Source of the DNA: Leptolyngbya sp. FACHB-261
Lineage (GTDB): Bacteria; Cyanobacteriota; Cyanobacteriia; FACHB-261
Assembly (NCBI RefSeq): GCF_014696065.1
Contig: NZ_JACJPL010000026.1
Location: 792,984 to 856,983 of the forward strand
DNA: 64,000 bases
Direction of reading: 5' to 3'
The number at the start of each line of letters is the position of its first letter. Within the stretch, counting starts at the first letter, position 1. This document shows positions 1-7,992 of the stretch, piece after piece. Made by a program: the position numbers and the translations under genes. The notes under the pieces are model-generated. The model did no database searches, was not told where the DNA came from, and worked only from the letters and a program-made list of their open reading frames with translations.

Positions 1-1187
1 GGCCTAGCACCTATGCCAGCATCATCGGTACGATCATCGACCGGGGCTACGCCCAGATGCAGGGTCAGGCGCTCGCGCCCACGTTCACAGCCTTTGCGGT
101 AACTTCCCTGCTAGAAGAGCACTTTCCCAGTCTGGTAGACAGCCGCTTCACCGCCCGGATGGAGCAAACTCTGGACGAGATTGCGACAGGCGAAGCTAAG
201 TGGTTGCCTTACCTGGAAGAGTTCTACCTGGGCAAGGAAGGTCTAGAAACGCAGGTCAAAGAGCGAGATAGCCAGATCGACCCGGCTCAGGCTCGCACTG
301 TCAGCCTGGAGGGCCTAGAGGGTAAGGTCCGCATTGGCCGCTTCGGTCCTTACATAGAGGTCGAGAAGCCTGAAGGCACGGTTACGGCCTCGCTGCCCAA
401 AGATGCCGCGCCTGCGGATTTAGACCCTGAACAGGTTGAGATTCTACTGCGCCAGAAAACCGAAGGTCCTGACCAGGTTGGTCGTCATCCTGAAACGGGT
501 GAGCCCATTTACCTGAAGACGGGTCAGTACGGCCCCTACGTGCAGTTGGGGGATGACAGCGATGATAAGGATAAGAACGCTCCCAAACCGAAGCGGGCTT
601 CTTTACCTAAAGGCGTAACGCCGGATAAGGTCACGCTGGAGCTAGCTGTTGGGCTGCTTTCGTTGCCTCGCACTCTGGGCGAGCACCCAGATACGGGCCG
701 GAAGGTGCAGGCGGGCTTAGGCCGCTTTGGGCCATACATCGTGCACGACATGGGCAAGGAAGGCAAAGACTATCGCTCACTCAAGGCTGAAGATGATGTG
801 CTTGCTATTGAGCTGAAGCGAGCCCTAGAACTCTTGGCCCAGCCTAAGGCAGGTCGGGGTAAGCGCACTGCCAACGCTAAGCCTTTACGGGAATTGGGAG
901 CCCACCCAGCTGACCAAGAACCCGTCAACCTCTACAACGGCCAGTACGGTCCCTACGTCAAGCATGGCAAGACCAACGTCTCCCTACCCAAGGATCAGTC
1001 TCCTGATGACTTGACTCTGGAGCAGGCGGTTGAATTGCTGGCAGCCAAAGAGGGCACCAAGTCCACCAAGAAGGGTAAAACCACCAGCCGGACCAGCAAG
1101 ACCACGACCAGCAAAACCAGCACGCGCAGCAGCACCAAGAAAACCACTGGTACCAAGAAAGTTGCAGCTAGCCAAAGCCCCTCCTAG
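1..1187 (+). CDS. topA: DNA topoisomerase I, C-terminal part (5' end outside window)
   Basis: This is the 3' part of a type IA topoisomerase, which relaxes negative supercoils by transient single-strand cleavage. The reading frame is open from base 3, so the gene starts before the window; an internal ATG at 57 is not the true start. The visible part begins in the end of the topoisomerase core (RPSTYASIIGT, the family's conserved domain-end motif, is seen from PSTYASIIGT on). Four repeats follow with the signature G(R/Q)(F/Y)GPY, at about residues 94, 160, 224 and 295 counted from the ATG at 57; these match the topoisomerase C-terminal repeat common in cyanobacterial TopA. The protein ends in a Lys/Ser/Thr-rich tail, probably DNA-binding. 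The active-site tyrosine lies upstream of the window. Identification is firm. Confidence 0.95.
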   Translation, partial: PSTYASIIGTIIDRGYAQMQGQALAPTFTAFAVTSLLEEHFPSLVDSRFTARMEQTLDEIATGEAKWLPYLEEFYLGKEGLETQVKERDSQIDPAQARTVSLEGLEGKVRIGRFGPYIEVEKPEGTVTASLPKDAAPADLDPEQVEILLRQKTEGPDQVGRHPETGEPIYLKTGQYGPYVQLGDDSDDKDKNAPKPKRASLPKGVTPDKVTLELAVGLLSLPRTLGEHPDTGRKVQAGLGRFGPYIVHDMGKEGKDYRSLKAEDDVLAIELKRALELLAQPKAGRGKRTANAKPLRELGAHPADQEPVNLYNGQYGPYVKHGKTNVSLPKDQSPDDLTLEQAVELLAAKEGTKSTKKGKTTSRTSKTTTSKTSTRSSTKKTTGTKKVAASQSPS

Positions 1188-1296
1188 GGCAGATCCTAAG
1201 GATTTCAATCCTGAAAACCTATACCCTAGCGCTGAAGCGATCCCCACCCCATTTATGGGACTCTGGGAATAAGATGGATTCACATCTAGAGGTTGG

Positions 1297-1599
1297 ATGA
1301 TGATCTGGACCCCTCAGGAAATGATTGGTCGCCGGGTCTGGCTAGAGATCGAGGATCCACCTCGACGCGTCCAGGCCGAAATCGAGCAACCCACCTCACC
1401 GCCCTGGTTCTTTGCCCGTTTTCTAGAGCCAACCCGCACTGGCACGGGCCTTTGGATGAGCTTACGAGAGGTGGAGCTGGCTTTATTAGATGCCGAAGTT
1501 CTAGAGGAAGATGAGCTGGAGCCGACTGAGGCCTTGGACGATTTCGACTTCGACGAGTTGACGCCGCCCCGTTATACCCATGGGAACTATAACTACTGA
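1297..1599 (+). CDS. small acidic hypothetical protein (100 aa)
   Basis: No family was recognised. The product starts MMIWTPQEMIG, has a compact N-terminal half rich in Trp and Arg (GRRVWLEIEDPP, FFARFLEP), and ends in a very acidic stretch (EEDELEPTEALDDFDFDELT). It lies 109 bp after topA on the same strand and may be cotranscribed with it. Two ATG codons in a row (1297 and 1300) are possible starts; an upstream TTG is less likely. There is no signal peptide or membrane segment. The biased, non-repetitive composition and lack of a competing frame support a real gene, but the function is unknown. Confidence 0.55.
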   Translation: MMIWTPQEMIGRRVWLEIEDPPRRVQAEIEQPTSPPWFFARFLEPTRTGTGLWMSLREVELALLDAEVLEEDELEPTEALDDFDFDELTPPRYTHGNYNY

Positions 1600-2170
1600 G
1601 ATTCTGCTCAAAACCCACTTGAAAATATAGAAGTCGCCCTCACCACAGGCACAGCTAAGTGTGCTTGACAATACAACTCTGAGCCCTGACTCAGGAGAGC
1701 CTTTTTTCAACTGTGATTAAGCTGCTATGCGGCGATCCGGCTGATAAGGGGCTCTTTTTGGTTTATGTGCATTTTGTCCATTCAATTCAGGCTCTGGCTT
1801 TCTTTGGTCATCTGCCCGCAGATCTGCCTAGAGACTCGATCTGTCTGGGCAAAGTCTGACGGGCTAGCAACACTGCGACTGAATCGTGGGCAGAGTAGGG
1901 CCTGAGATCTTGATGCTGGAAATCTTGAGGCTTGAATTTTTGAGGCTTGAGATTCCAAGTTTTGAAACCTTGGGATTAAAGCACTGAGGCCAGAGTCATA
2001 GCCGAGCCACACAGAGTTTGGTTGGACTCTACTCAATTCCTCCCCGCTTTCTTCCCATTTTCTTCACCGCTGTCTTGTAACTTGATTACCACCTGAGGGC
2101 AACAGGGCGATGCCGAGAATAGGAACTTTGTATTTTTCAGTAACCTTTATGGTTTTATTTGAGGACTGAC
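1600..2170. other. intergenic region upstream of the ABC importer operon, with 15-bp tandem repeats
   Basis: No credible gene is seen. A T-run (1702-1707) after an imperfect stem (about 1679-1700) may end transcription from topA. On the plus strand 1911-1955 holds three 15-bp units of the type TTGAGGCTTGAATTT, with more degenerate flanking units to about 1985. The last 30 bases carry the ribosome binding site GAGGA (2161-2165) of the next gene. No guanidine or other riboswitch was recognised in the leader. Confidence 0.5.
1679..1708 (+). terminator. possible Rho-independent terminator after the topA transcription unit
   Basis: An imperfect inverted repeat (CTCTGAG ... CTCAGGAGAG) is followed directly by CC and six T residues (1702-1707). 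It lies 80 bases after the stop of the small acidic gene. The stem has a bulge, so the call is tentative. Confidence 0.35.
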
Positions 2171-3214
2171 ATGAGCGTTGATCGACGAACTTTTCTACAA
2201 ATGGGTGCGGGCGCACTCTTAGTCTCTGCTGCACACGGTTGTACAACGGCCTCGTCTTCCCAATCTGGCGCTCAGACGACAACTTCGGCAGCGAATTCCT
2301 CCTCAGGTGCTTCGGCAAAGGCTATCAAAATTACGATTGGCTACTGGCCGATCGCGGCTGGTTTGCCCCTGTATTTGGCAGCTGAGAAAGGCTATTTCAA
2401 AGAGGCCGGTTTAGACGTTGAAGCGGCTAAATTTGCGGGAGCCCAGCAGGTGGTTGAAGGGCTGATCGCCGGACGAGTCCAGGGGTCAGCCAACGGCACA
2501 GGTTCAGGCAACCTAGCCCTAGGTGAAATTTTGCAACCAGGCCTGTTCAAGGTAATTGCTACCAATCCCAGTAACGCCGATTATGTTTTGGACCAGGTGA
2601 TTGTTGCCAAAGACAGCCCGATCCAGAGTATTGCTGAGTTGCAGGGCAAGAAGGTGGCCTCTGGCCCCGGAGCGCAAAACCAGGCTCTAGCAAAAGGCAT
2701 TTTAGAGAAAAATGGAATTCAAAACCCTCAGGTCACGCCGCTAGACATTAAGCAGCATGTGGCTGCCATTGCTTCAGGTCAAATCGACGCGGCTTATACA
2801 TTAGAGCCGACCGGTACTATTGGCAGTTTGAAAGGCATTACTCGCACTTTAGAATCTGGGGTCATTGCCAAATACATCCTGGGTAGCCCAAAAGCAGCTT
2901 GGCATGGTGGTTCCGCTACTCTAAGCACGCAGTTTCTTAATGAAAATCCTGAAGCTGCTAAGAAGTATATTGCTGTCTATCGACGGGGTATTGAAGATAT
3001 TCGCAGTAACCCAGAAGAGGCACGGCAATATCTTGCGGGCTATACCGCGATTGAGGGTGAGCTAACTAAAGCAGTGCCTCTGCCCAACTACATGCTCTAC
3101 GACGAATTTACACCTTCAGATATTGAGTATTTTCAGTCGTTCTTTGACTACCTACAGGAGAAAGCCGTCTTCTCTAGAAAGGTAGATGTGGCTGCTTTGT
3201 TGTACAAAGAGTGA
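2171..3214 (+). CDS. ABC transporter substrate-binding protein, SsuA/TauA (NMT1-like) family
   Basis: This is the periplasmic solute-binding lipoprotein of an SsuABC/TauABC-type importer. The start is ATG 2171 (MSVDRRTFLQMG), preceded by GAGGA with a 5-base gap; a TTG at 2159 is the longer alternative. The N-terminus combines a twin-Arg motif (DRRTFLQ) with a lipobox-like Ala-His-Gly-Cys at about residue 24, then a Ser/Thr/Ala-rich linker. The body matches the family: TIGYWPIAAGLPLYLAAEKG, then GYFKEAGLDVE and AELQGKKVASGPG. These proteins deliver sulfonates, taurine, thiamine precursors, nitrate or other nitrogen compounds; the ligand cannot be read from sequence. It heads an operon with ATPase, permease and an allophanate-hydrolase C-terminal-type protein, and the last favours a nitrogen compound (inference). 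Confidence 0.85.
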   Translation: MSVDRRTFLQMGAGALLVSAAHGCTTASSSQSGAQTTTSAANSSSGASAKAIKITIGYWPIAAGLPLYLAAEKGYFKEAGLDVEAAKFAGAQQVVEGLIAGRVQGSANGTGSGNLALGEILQPGLFKVIATNPSNADYVLDQVIVAKDSPIQSIAELQGKKVASGPGAQNQALAKGILEKNGIQNPQVTPLDIKQHVAAIASGQIDAAYTLEPTGTIGSLKGITRTLESGVIAKYILGSPKAAWHGGSATLSTQFLNENPEAAKKYIAVYRRGIEDIRSNPEEARQYLAGYTAIEGELTKAVPLPNYMLYDEFTPSDIEYFQSFFDYLQEKAVFSRKVDVAALLYKE

Positions 3215-3223
3215 GGCAACTCG

Positions 3224-4015
3224 ATGCTAGAAGTCAGCTCCAGTCCGAGTCCAGAGCAGCTTCAGTCTTGTATTAGCATCAACGGCTTATGCAAGTCATT
3301 CGCTGGGCAAGTTCTGTATGAGGATTTTGATCTAGAGTTGCCCAGCAACCAGCTCATTTCTATTTTTGGCCCCAATGGCTGTGGTAAATCAACCTTGATC
3401 AATATGGTTAGTGGTCTGATGCCCTTCGATCGCGGCCAAGTTTTAATTAACGGCAAGCCGATCCGTCGGGCAAGGATTGGCTACGTCTTCCAGAACTATC
3501 GAGACTCACTGTTTCCCTGGCTCAGTGCCTTTGAGAATATTGCCTATCCACTCAAAGTTAAAGGCGTACCAGAGCGTGGACGCCGTCAGCAGGTCGAGAA
3601 GATGATTGCAGCGTTTGATATCAAACTCGATCTCAAACGCTATCCCTACAGTTTTTCCGGTGGGCAACAGCAGCTGATCGCTATTCTGCGGGCGTTGGTC
3701 GCTGAGCCGGAAGTGTTGTTTCTAGATGAGCCATTCTCAGCTCTAGATTTCGAAATGACGCTGTTTGTGCGGGAGAAATTGCAGCAGATTTTCATGGCTT
3801 CTGGGGTGCCAATGGTGATGGTGGTTCACAATCTCGAAGAAGCAGTCTATCTTGCTGACACGATTCTATTGCTTAGCAAGCGCCCGACTCATTTAGTGAA
3901 GAAGGTCAAATTTACGGTGCCTCGACCACGTACGCCAGAGACACTCTCCAGCCCTGAATTTATCCAGGTGAGCAGCCATTGCCTAGAGGTCTTTCGCCAG
4001 GAGATGCGTCGATGA
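3224..4015 (+). CDS. ABC transporter ATP-binding protein, SsuB/TauB-like
   Basis: This is the cytoplasmic ATPase of the importer. Visible motifs in order are Walker A (GPNGCGKST, about residues 49-57), Q-loop (VFQNYRDSLFPW), signature FSGGQQQ, Walker B with catalytic Glu (VLFLDEPFSALD) and H-loop (VVHNLEEA). The 263-residue length and the Q-loop sequence with SLFPW are typical of the nitrate/sulfonate/taurine subfamily. The start lies 9 bases after the binding-protein gene, and the stop overlaps the permease start (ATGA at 4012-4015), so translation is coupled. Confidence 0.9.
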   Translation: MLEVSSSPSPEQLQSCISINGLCKSFAGQVLYEDFDLELPSNQLISIFGPNGCGKSTLINMVSGLMPFDRGQVLINGKPIRRARIGYVFQNYRDSLFPWLSAFENIAYPLKVKGVPERGRRQQVEKMIAAFDIKLDLKRYPYSFSGGQQQLIAILRALVAEPEVLFLDEPFSALDFEMTLFVREKLQQIFMASGVPMVMVVHNLEEAVYLADTILLLSKRPTHLVKKVKFTVPRPRTPETLSSPEFIQVSSHCLEVFRQEMRR

Positions 4016-4824
4016 CACCTCAATTGCTTCCCAGCTCAACTAGCCGCATCACCAAACTGACCTCTTTGAAAAAGATCATCCATCGAGCCCAACCTCTAGT
4101 TGGCGTCATTTTACTATTCGTGGCTTGGTGGTGGATTGCCGTCTCGGGTTGGGTCAATCCAGTTTTGTTGCCGACGCCTCTAGCGACCTTTAGTACCCTG
4201 CTGCAAGAAACATTCGGCGGTACAATGCTGGTTGATTTCACCGCAACAGTGGTGCGCACCTTTGAGGCATTTGCACTAGCGGCAGTGATTGGTGTGCCTT
4301 TAGGCGTTGCTTTGGGCAGCTCCGAACCTGTTTATCGCAGTGTCGAGTTTTTGATTGACTTTTTTCGCTCCACACCTGCTAGCGCTCTCATTCCAATGTT
4401 CATCTTGTTTTTTGGGGTGAGCGATCTGAGCAAGGTGACGATTGCGGCTTTTAGTGCCTTGCTACTGATTCTCTTCAATAGTGCTTATGGGGTGATCAAT
4501 GCTAAGCGCTCTCGAATTTTAGCGGCCAAAGTGATGGGAGCTAATCAGTGGCGCGTTTTTAAAGATGTGTTGCTGTGGGAGAGCCTCCCGCAAACCTTTA
4601 TTGGCTTACGCAGTGGCATTAGTATTGCTTTGGTAATTGTGATTGTGGCCGAGATGTTTATTGGTACCGAACAGGGTTTGGGCAAACGGATCATCGATGC
4701 TCAGCAGGTGCTGAACGTGAAAGATATGTATGCTTCAATCCTGATTACTGGTCTTCTGGGTTATGTCTTGAATGTGTTTTTTCTGTTGATTGAAAAGCGA
4801 TTTGTTCACTGGAGCGGCAAGTAG
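4012..4824 (+). CDS. ABC transporter permease, SsuC/TauC-like
   Basis: This is the inner-membrane permease of the importer, BPD_transp_1 family. About six hydrophobic segments are visible: GVILLFVAWWWIA near the N-terminus, FALAAVIGVPLGVALG, ALIPMFILFFG, IAAFSALLLILF, ISIALVIVIVAEMF and ILITGLLGYVLNVFFLLI. The cytoplasmic loop that contacts the ATPase (AKVMGANQWRVFKDVLLWESLP) has the expected EAA-like form. The start is set at ATG 4012, which overlaps the ATPase stop (ATGA); a longer frame from 3979 would overlap more and has no better start signal. The next gene begins 12 bases downstream in the same operon. Confidence 0.9.
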   Translation: MTPQLLPSSTSRITKLTSLKKIIHRAQPLVGVILLFVAWWWIAVSGWVNPVLLPTPLATFSTLLQETFGGTMLVDFTATVVRTFEAFALAAVIGVPLGVALGSSEPVYRSVEFLIDFFRSTPASALIPMFILFFGVSDLSKVTIAAFSALLLILFNSAYGVINAKRSRILAAKVMGANQWRVFKDVLLWESLPQTFIGLRSGISIALVIVIVAEMFIGTEQGLGKRIIDAQQVLNVKDMYASILITGLLGYVLNVFFLLIEKRFVHWSGK

Positions 4825-4836
4825 AGCAACAGACCT

Positions 4837-5244
4837 ATGAGATCGGAAGTGGTGCAATTTGCCGTCAATGGCACGCTAATGCGGGGATTAGAACTAAACG
4901 GCAATCTTCTAGCCGTTGGTGCAATCTTTACGCGTGAGACAACAACCGAACCGACCTATCGGCTCTGGTCAATTCAGAACCGTCATCCAGCAATGCTACG
5001 GGTAAGCAGGGGGGGTGCTGCAATTGCTGTAGAGATTTGGGCAGTACCAATGGCCGGTCTTGGCCAAATTTTGTTGCAGGAACCACCGGGGCTATGTATT
5101 GGCAAGATTCGTTTGTCTGACGGAGAGATGGTTCTCGGCGTTTTGGGAGAGCCAGTCCTCTGTCAAAACCAATTAGAAATTACCCACTGGGGCGGCTGGC
5201 GCAATTACATAGCCCAAGGGAGTGCCGTGCAAGCCTCAGTTTGA
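4837..5244 (+). CDS. stand-alone allophanate hydrolase C-terminal-like domain (gamma-glutamylcyclotransferase-like fold)
   Basis: The 135-residue product resembles the C-terminal domain of AtzF-type allophanate hydrolases: VNGTLMRGLELNGNLLAVGA at the start, then TYRLWSI and HPAMLRV, the segment GQILLQEPPGLCIGK, and finally ITHWGGWRNYI. No amidase domain is present, and none is encoded nearby. In full-length enzymes this domain completes urea-carboxylate (allophanate) breakdown; what it does alone is not known. It follows the permease gene by 12 bases and is surely part of the importer operon, suggesting that the transported solute is a urea- or guanidine-like nitrogen compound (inference). 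Family assignment is from memory of conserved motifs and is fairly secure; function is open. Confidence 0.75.
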   Translation: MRSEVVQFAVNGTLMRGLELNGNLLAVGAIFTRETTTEPTYRLWSIQNRHPAMLRVSRGGAAIAVEIWAVPMAGLGQILLQEPPGLCIGKIRLSDGEMVLGVLGEPVLCQNQLEITHWGGWRNYIAQGSAVQASV

Positions 5245-5261
5245 ACGTACGTGTGGGGTAG

Positions 5262-5771
5262 CTATGATGCTTCTGAATCAGCTGGAGCAAATTCAAGCGC
5301 AACCCCATTCATGCAGTAGCGCTTGCCAGTTGGTGCAGGACCATCATCAAAGACGTGGCCCAAGTGCCCACCACAGCGATGGCAATGCACCTCGGTTCGG
5401 ACCGCAAAAAATGAACGATCAACTGAAGTCCCAATCGCCCCTTCAATGGGTGCGTAGAAGCTGGGCCAGCCTGTACGACTGTTGAACTTAGTTTCCGAAG
5501 TAAAGAGGGGCAGTTCACAGGCGGCACAGACATAAGTGCCTGGCTCATAAATCTTGTCGAGCGGGCTTGTTCCTGCGCGTTCTGTACCATGTTTGCGCAG
5601 AACCTGAAATTGTGCTGGTGTTAGAGTTTTTTGCCACTCTGCATCTGTCTTGGTAATCTCGAAACTCTCATTCTTTGAGGTTGCCATACTGTCTGAATCC
5701 TTTAGTAAATAGGGCAGCGTCCAGGCTATACCAACAATGATACCAGTTCCCAAAAATATGCGTCTGTTCAT
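5262..5771 (-). CDS. msrB: peptide-methionine (R)-S-oxide reductase, membrane-anchored
   Basis: MsrB reduces methionine-R-sulfoxide in oxidised proteins. Family marks are clear: two zinc-binding pairs (CAAC and CHRC), RTGWPSFYAPI, GGHLGHVFDDGP, and the catalytic cysteine in KRYCMNG at about residue 153. The N-terminus (MNRRIFLGTGIIVGIAWTLPYLL) is an uncleaved membrane anchor or Tat-like signal, so the enzyme probably works in the periplasm or thylakoid lumen; most bacterial MsrB proteins are cytosolic and lack it. It converges with the importer operon, with 17 bases between the two stops. Start ATG 5771 is the only one that keeps the anchor. Confidence 0.92.
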   Translation of the reverse strand: MNRRIFLGTGIIVGIAWTLPYLLKDSDSMATSKNESFEITKTDAEWQKTLTPAQFQVLRKHGTERAGTSPLDKIYEPGTYVCAACELPLFTSETKFNSRTGWPSFYAPIEGAIGTSVDRSFFAVRTEVHCHRCGGHLGHVFDDGPAPTGKRYCMNGVALEFAPADSEAS

Positions 5772-6155
5772 GCTTGCTTCGATGTGGAGACTGAGCTATC
5801 GGTTATTCAACGGTATCACTAACAAGAAGATACCTCATCCAAGTTAGAGGGAGCTTGAGCCCAGATTAGAGCTTTCTCATAAAGCCTCTTGAACAGTTGC
5901 TAAAGCTAGTTCATATAGCTGGTGGGCTGCTGGCAATTAGCTGCATGGTTAGCTTACATATCTGAAATAGGCATAAATGCAAGCTTGATTAAGTGACAGT
6001 ATCAAAACTATTCGAAGTTAATAAGCGTTTTCTAGGGTCATTATCTTGCTCACTTAAGCGAATGCCAGGTCAATCCCTGAGTAGGGTGACCTGGCATTCT
6101 TTTCGTATCCAACACAAAAAGCAGGAATGATTTTAACAACAGAAGAATACAAAGC
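5772..6155. other. intergenic region with an orphan plus-strand terminator
   Basis: No protein gene is seen. The stretch upstream of msrB (5772-5830) presumably holds its promoter. A strong stem-loop with T-run sits at 6060-6103, oriented as a plus-strand terminator although no plus-strand gene lies between 5244 and it. It could end a small RNA; see findings. Confidence 0.5.
6060..6103 (+). terminator. strong stem-loop terminator without a matching upstream gene
   Basis: A perfect 13-bp inverted repeat, GAATGCCAGGTCA (6060-6072) and its complement (6087-6099), encloses a second short stem (CCCT/AGGG with loop GAGT). It is followed by TTTT (6100-6103). The T-run is only on the plus side, so the plus strand is the likely transcript. 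On the minus strand it would lie just after the sugar transporter gene but lacks a T-run there. Confidence 0.7.
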
Positions 6156-7562
6156 TCACATTTCTTCTAACTCCATACCTTTGGTTTCTTTGATAAAGAA
6201 GAGAACGAAAAAGAGGGAGATGGCTGCCGCTGTTGTATATAGGCCATAGGCAGTACCCAGCCCAAAATATTGGAGAAGCGGGGGGAAGGTTGTCGACACC
6301 AGCCAATTTGCCATCCACTGAACTGCAGCAGCAAGCGAAAGGGCAGCCGCTCGAAGTTTGTTATTAAACATTTCTCCTAACATGACCCAAACAATTGGTC
6401 CCCAGGAGAAACCAAAGCAGAAGACGTAGAGGTTAGCGGCAAGCAGAGCTGTAATGCCTGCTGCCCCACTGAGTGTTGGATTACCCGCCACATCTACTTG
6501 AGCGCTGCCAAACACAGAAGCTAGGGTGCCCAGCGTCACTGTCATGCCGATGGAACCCAAAATGAGCAAGGGTTTGCGCCCAAACTTATCCACAAAGGCA
6601 ATCGCGATCAAGGTCGTCACAATATTGACAGCACCAGTGATAGCGGTGATTGTCAGGGAATTTGCCTCTGAGAAGCCAACGGCTCGCCATAGAACGCTGC
6701 TGTAGTAAAAGATCACGTTGATGCCAACGAATTGTTGAAACACAGATAGGCCTATACCGATCCAAACAATCCGCAACAAACCGCCCCTTCTGCTGAGTAG
6801 GTCAGAGAACGCGGGTTTGCGCTCACGCAGAACTGTCTGTCGGATTTGCTGGACTTTGGTTTCGACATCGCCTCCCTCAACTTGAGCCAGCACGGCGGCA
6901 GCTTCTGTCTCTCGGCCTTGCGCAACCAGATAGCGGGGAGATTCAGGAATCATTAAAGCGGCTACCCCATAGAGCACCGCTGGTGGGATCTCAGTCCAAA
7001 ACATCCAGCGCCAAGCAGCTATGCCAAACCAAAATGGAGATTCAGCTGAACCGGCCAAGGTTGCAATCGCATAATCTGACATCAGGGCGAGGAAAATCCC
7101 GACCACGATCGCCAATTGCTGAAGCGAGCCCAACCTACCCCGCAGATGCGCGGGTGACACTTCTGCAATGTAAGCAGGCGCGATCACACTAGCAGCCCCC
7201 ACCCCCAGCCCTCCTAGTAAGCGCCAAAAAATGAAATCCGTGGTGCCAAAGGCAATACCAGACCCAATGGCACTGAGGGTAAACAGCACTGAAGCAACCA
7301 CCATAGCTTTGACTCGCCCATAGCGATCGGCAATTTGGCCAGCAAAAAAGGCTCCGATTGCGGACCCAACCAGGGCACCAGACACAGCAAAACCCGTTTG
7401 AAGACTGGTGGCGTTGAATGCTCTTTGTAGGGCCGCTACTGCGCCGTTGATCACAGCAGTATCAAAACCAAACAAGAAGCCACCGAGTGCTGCCGCACCC
7501 GTAATGAAAATGAGGTGAGAAGTTGCTGGCTTCTTTCTGATCGCTCGTTTTTTCGAGAGCAT
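6156..7562 (-). CDS. MFS sugar porter (XylE/GlcP-type H+/sugar symporter)
   Basis: This is a twelve-helix inner-membrane sugar transporter. Sugar-porter signatures are present: GFLFGFDTAVINGAV in TM1, GQIADRYGRVKAM and DKFGRKPLL loops (the repeated D-R/K-x-G-R motif), the PESPRYLV motif after TM6, FQQFVGINVIFYYSSV in TM7 and a C-terminal PETKG-like KETKGMELEEM. The start is ATG 7562 (MLSKKRAIRKK), preceded by a good AAGGA about 8 bases upstream; a longer frame to 7643 has no such signal. The 468-residue length is normal. No sugar kinase or regulator is adjacent. The substrate is probably a hexose or pentose. Confidence 0.9.
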   Translation of the reverse strand: MLSKKRAIRKKPATSHLIFITGAAALGGFLFGFDTAVINGAVAALQRAFNATSLQTGFAVSGALVGSAIGAFFAGQIADRYGRVKAMVVASVLFTLSAIGSGIAFGTTDFIFWRLLGGLGVGAASVIAPAYIAEVSPAHLRGRLGSLQQLAIVVGIFLALMSDYAIATLAGSAESPFWFGIAAWRWMFWTEIPPAVLYGVAALMIPESPRYLVAQGRETEAAAVLAQVEGGDVETKVQQIRQTVLRERKPAFSDLLSRRGGLLRIVWIGIGLSVFQQFVGINVIFYYSSVLWRAVGFSEANSLTITAITGAVNIVTTLIAIAFVDKFGRKPLLILGSIGMTVTLGTLASVFGSAQVDVAGNPTLSGAAGITALLAANLYVFCFGFSWGPIVWVMLGEMFNNKLRAAALSLAAAVQWMANWLVSTTFPPLLQYFGLGTAYGLYTTAAAISLFFVLFFIKETKGMELEEM

Positions 7563-7992
7563 GCTTTTATTCCTTAAATAGCTTGACAATTGGGTTGACT
7601 TATCAACCCAAAACTTGCCGCCAACTCGCTGTGTGAAATGCAAAAGGTTTGGTCAGCACAATATAGAATTGTGCTGGCCTACAGAACTACAGATCGCAGG
7701 CAAAAGATAAATTGGTAGCAATTTCTACAATTCTACAACTAACTACTTTGCGTAATTGTGTTTAGTTGTAAACTAATCCGCCCACAGGATTGTAACTACT
7801 GGCTGCTTCTCGATCACGCCCAGGCAGGACTAATCCAACAACAACTGCTGCTGTGAGTTAACAGGCTTGCAAATTTTTAACTAAAAAGCAGATGAACTTA
7901 CTGCTGTCCTATGGTGCTGCAAGCTTCAGGTCGATACGTTGGTCAGTTCACTGCTCCTGCGTTTTATGCTGTTTCTGTCTGTCGAAGGTTAA
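7563..7992. other. AT-rich intergenic region upstream of the sugar porter, with a palindrome
   Basis: No gene is supported; a 68-codon plus-strand frame over 7911-8117 overlaps the end of the PP2C gene and looks like a shadow. The region contains the promoter or leader of the sugar porter and the inverted repeat described separately. The part 7690-7900 is AT-rich with several TTGTAG/AACTAC stretches but nothing definite. Confidence 0.4.
7651..7679. promoter_or_regulatory. inverted repeat upstream of the sugar porter, possible operator
   Basis: CAGCACAAT (7654-7662) and ATTGTGCTG (7668-7676) form a perfect 9-bp inverted repeat around a 5-base centre; it extends outward by three more pairs including one G-T. 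It lies about 90 bases before the porter start and has no T-run, so an operator or leader hairpin is more likely than a terminator. Confidence 0.45.

Noticed and set aside
2040..2170. Guanidine or other riboswitch before the importer operon
   Set aside because: None of the conserved loops or stems of known guanidine riboswitches was found in the leader.
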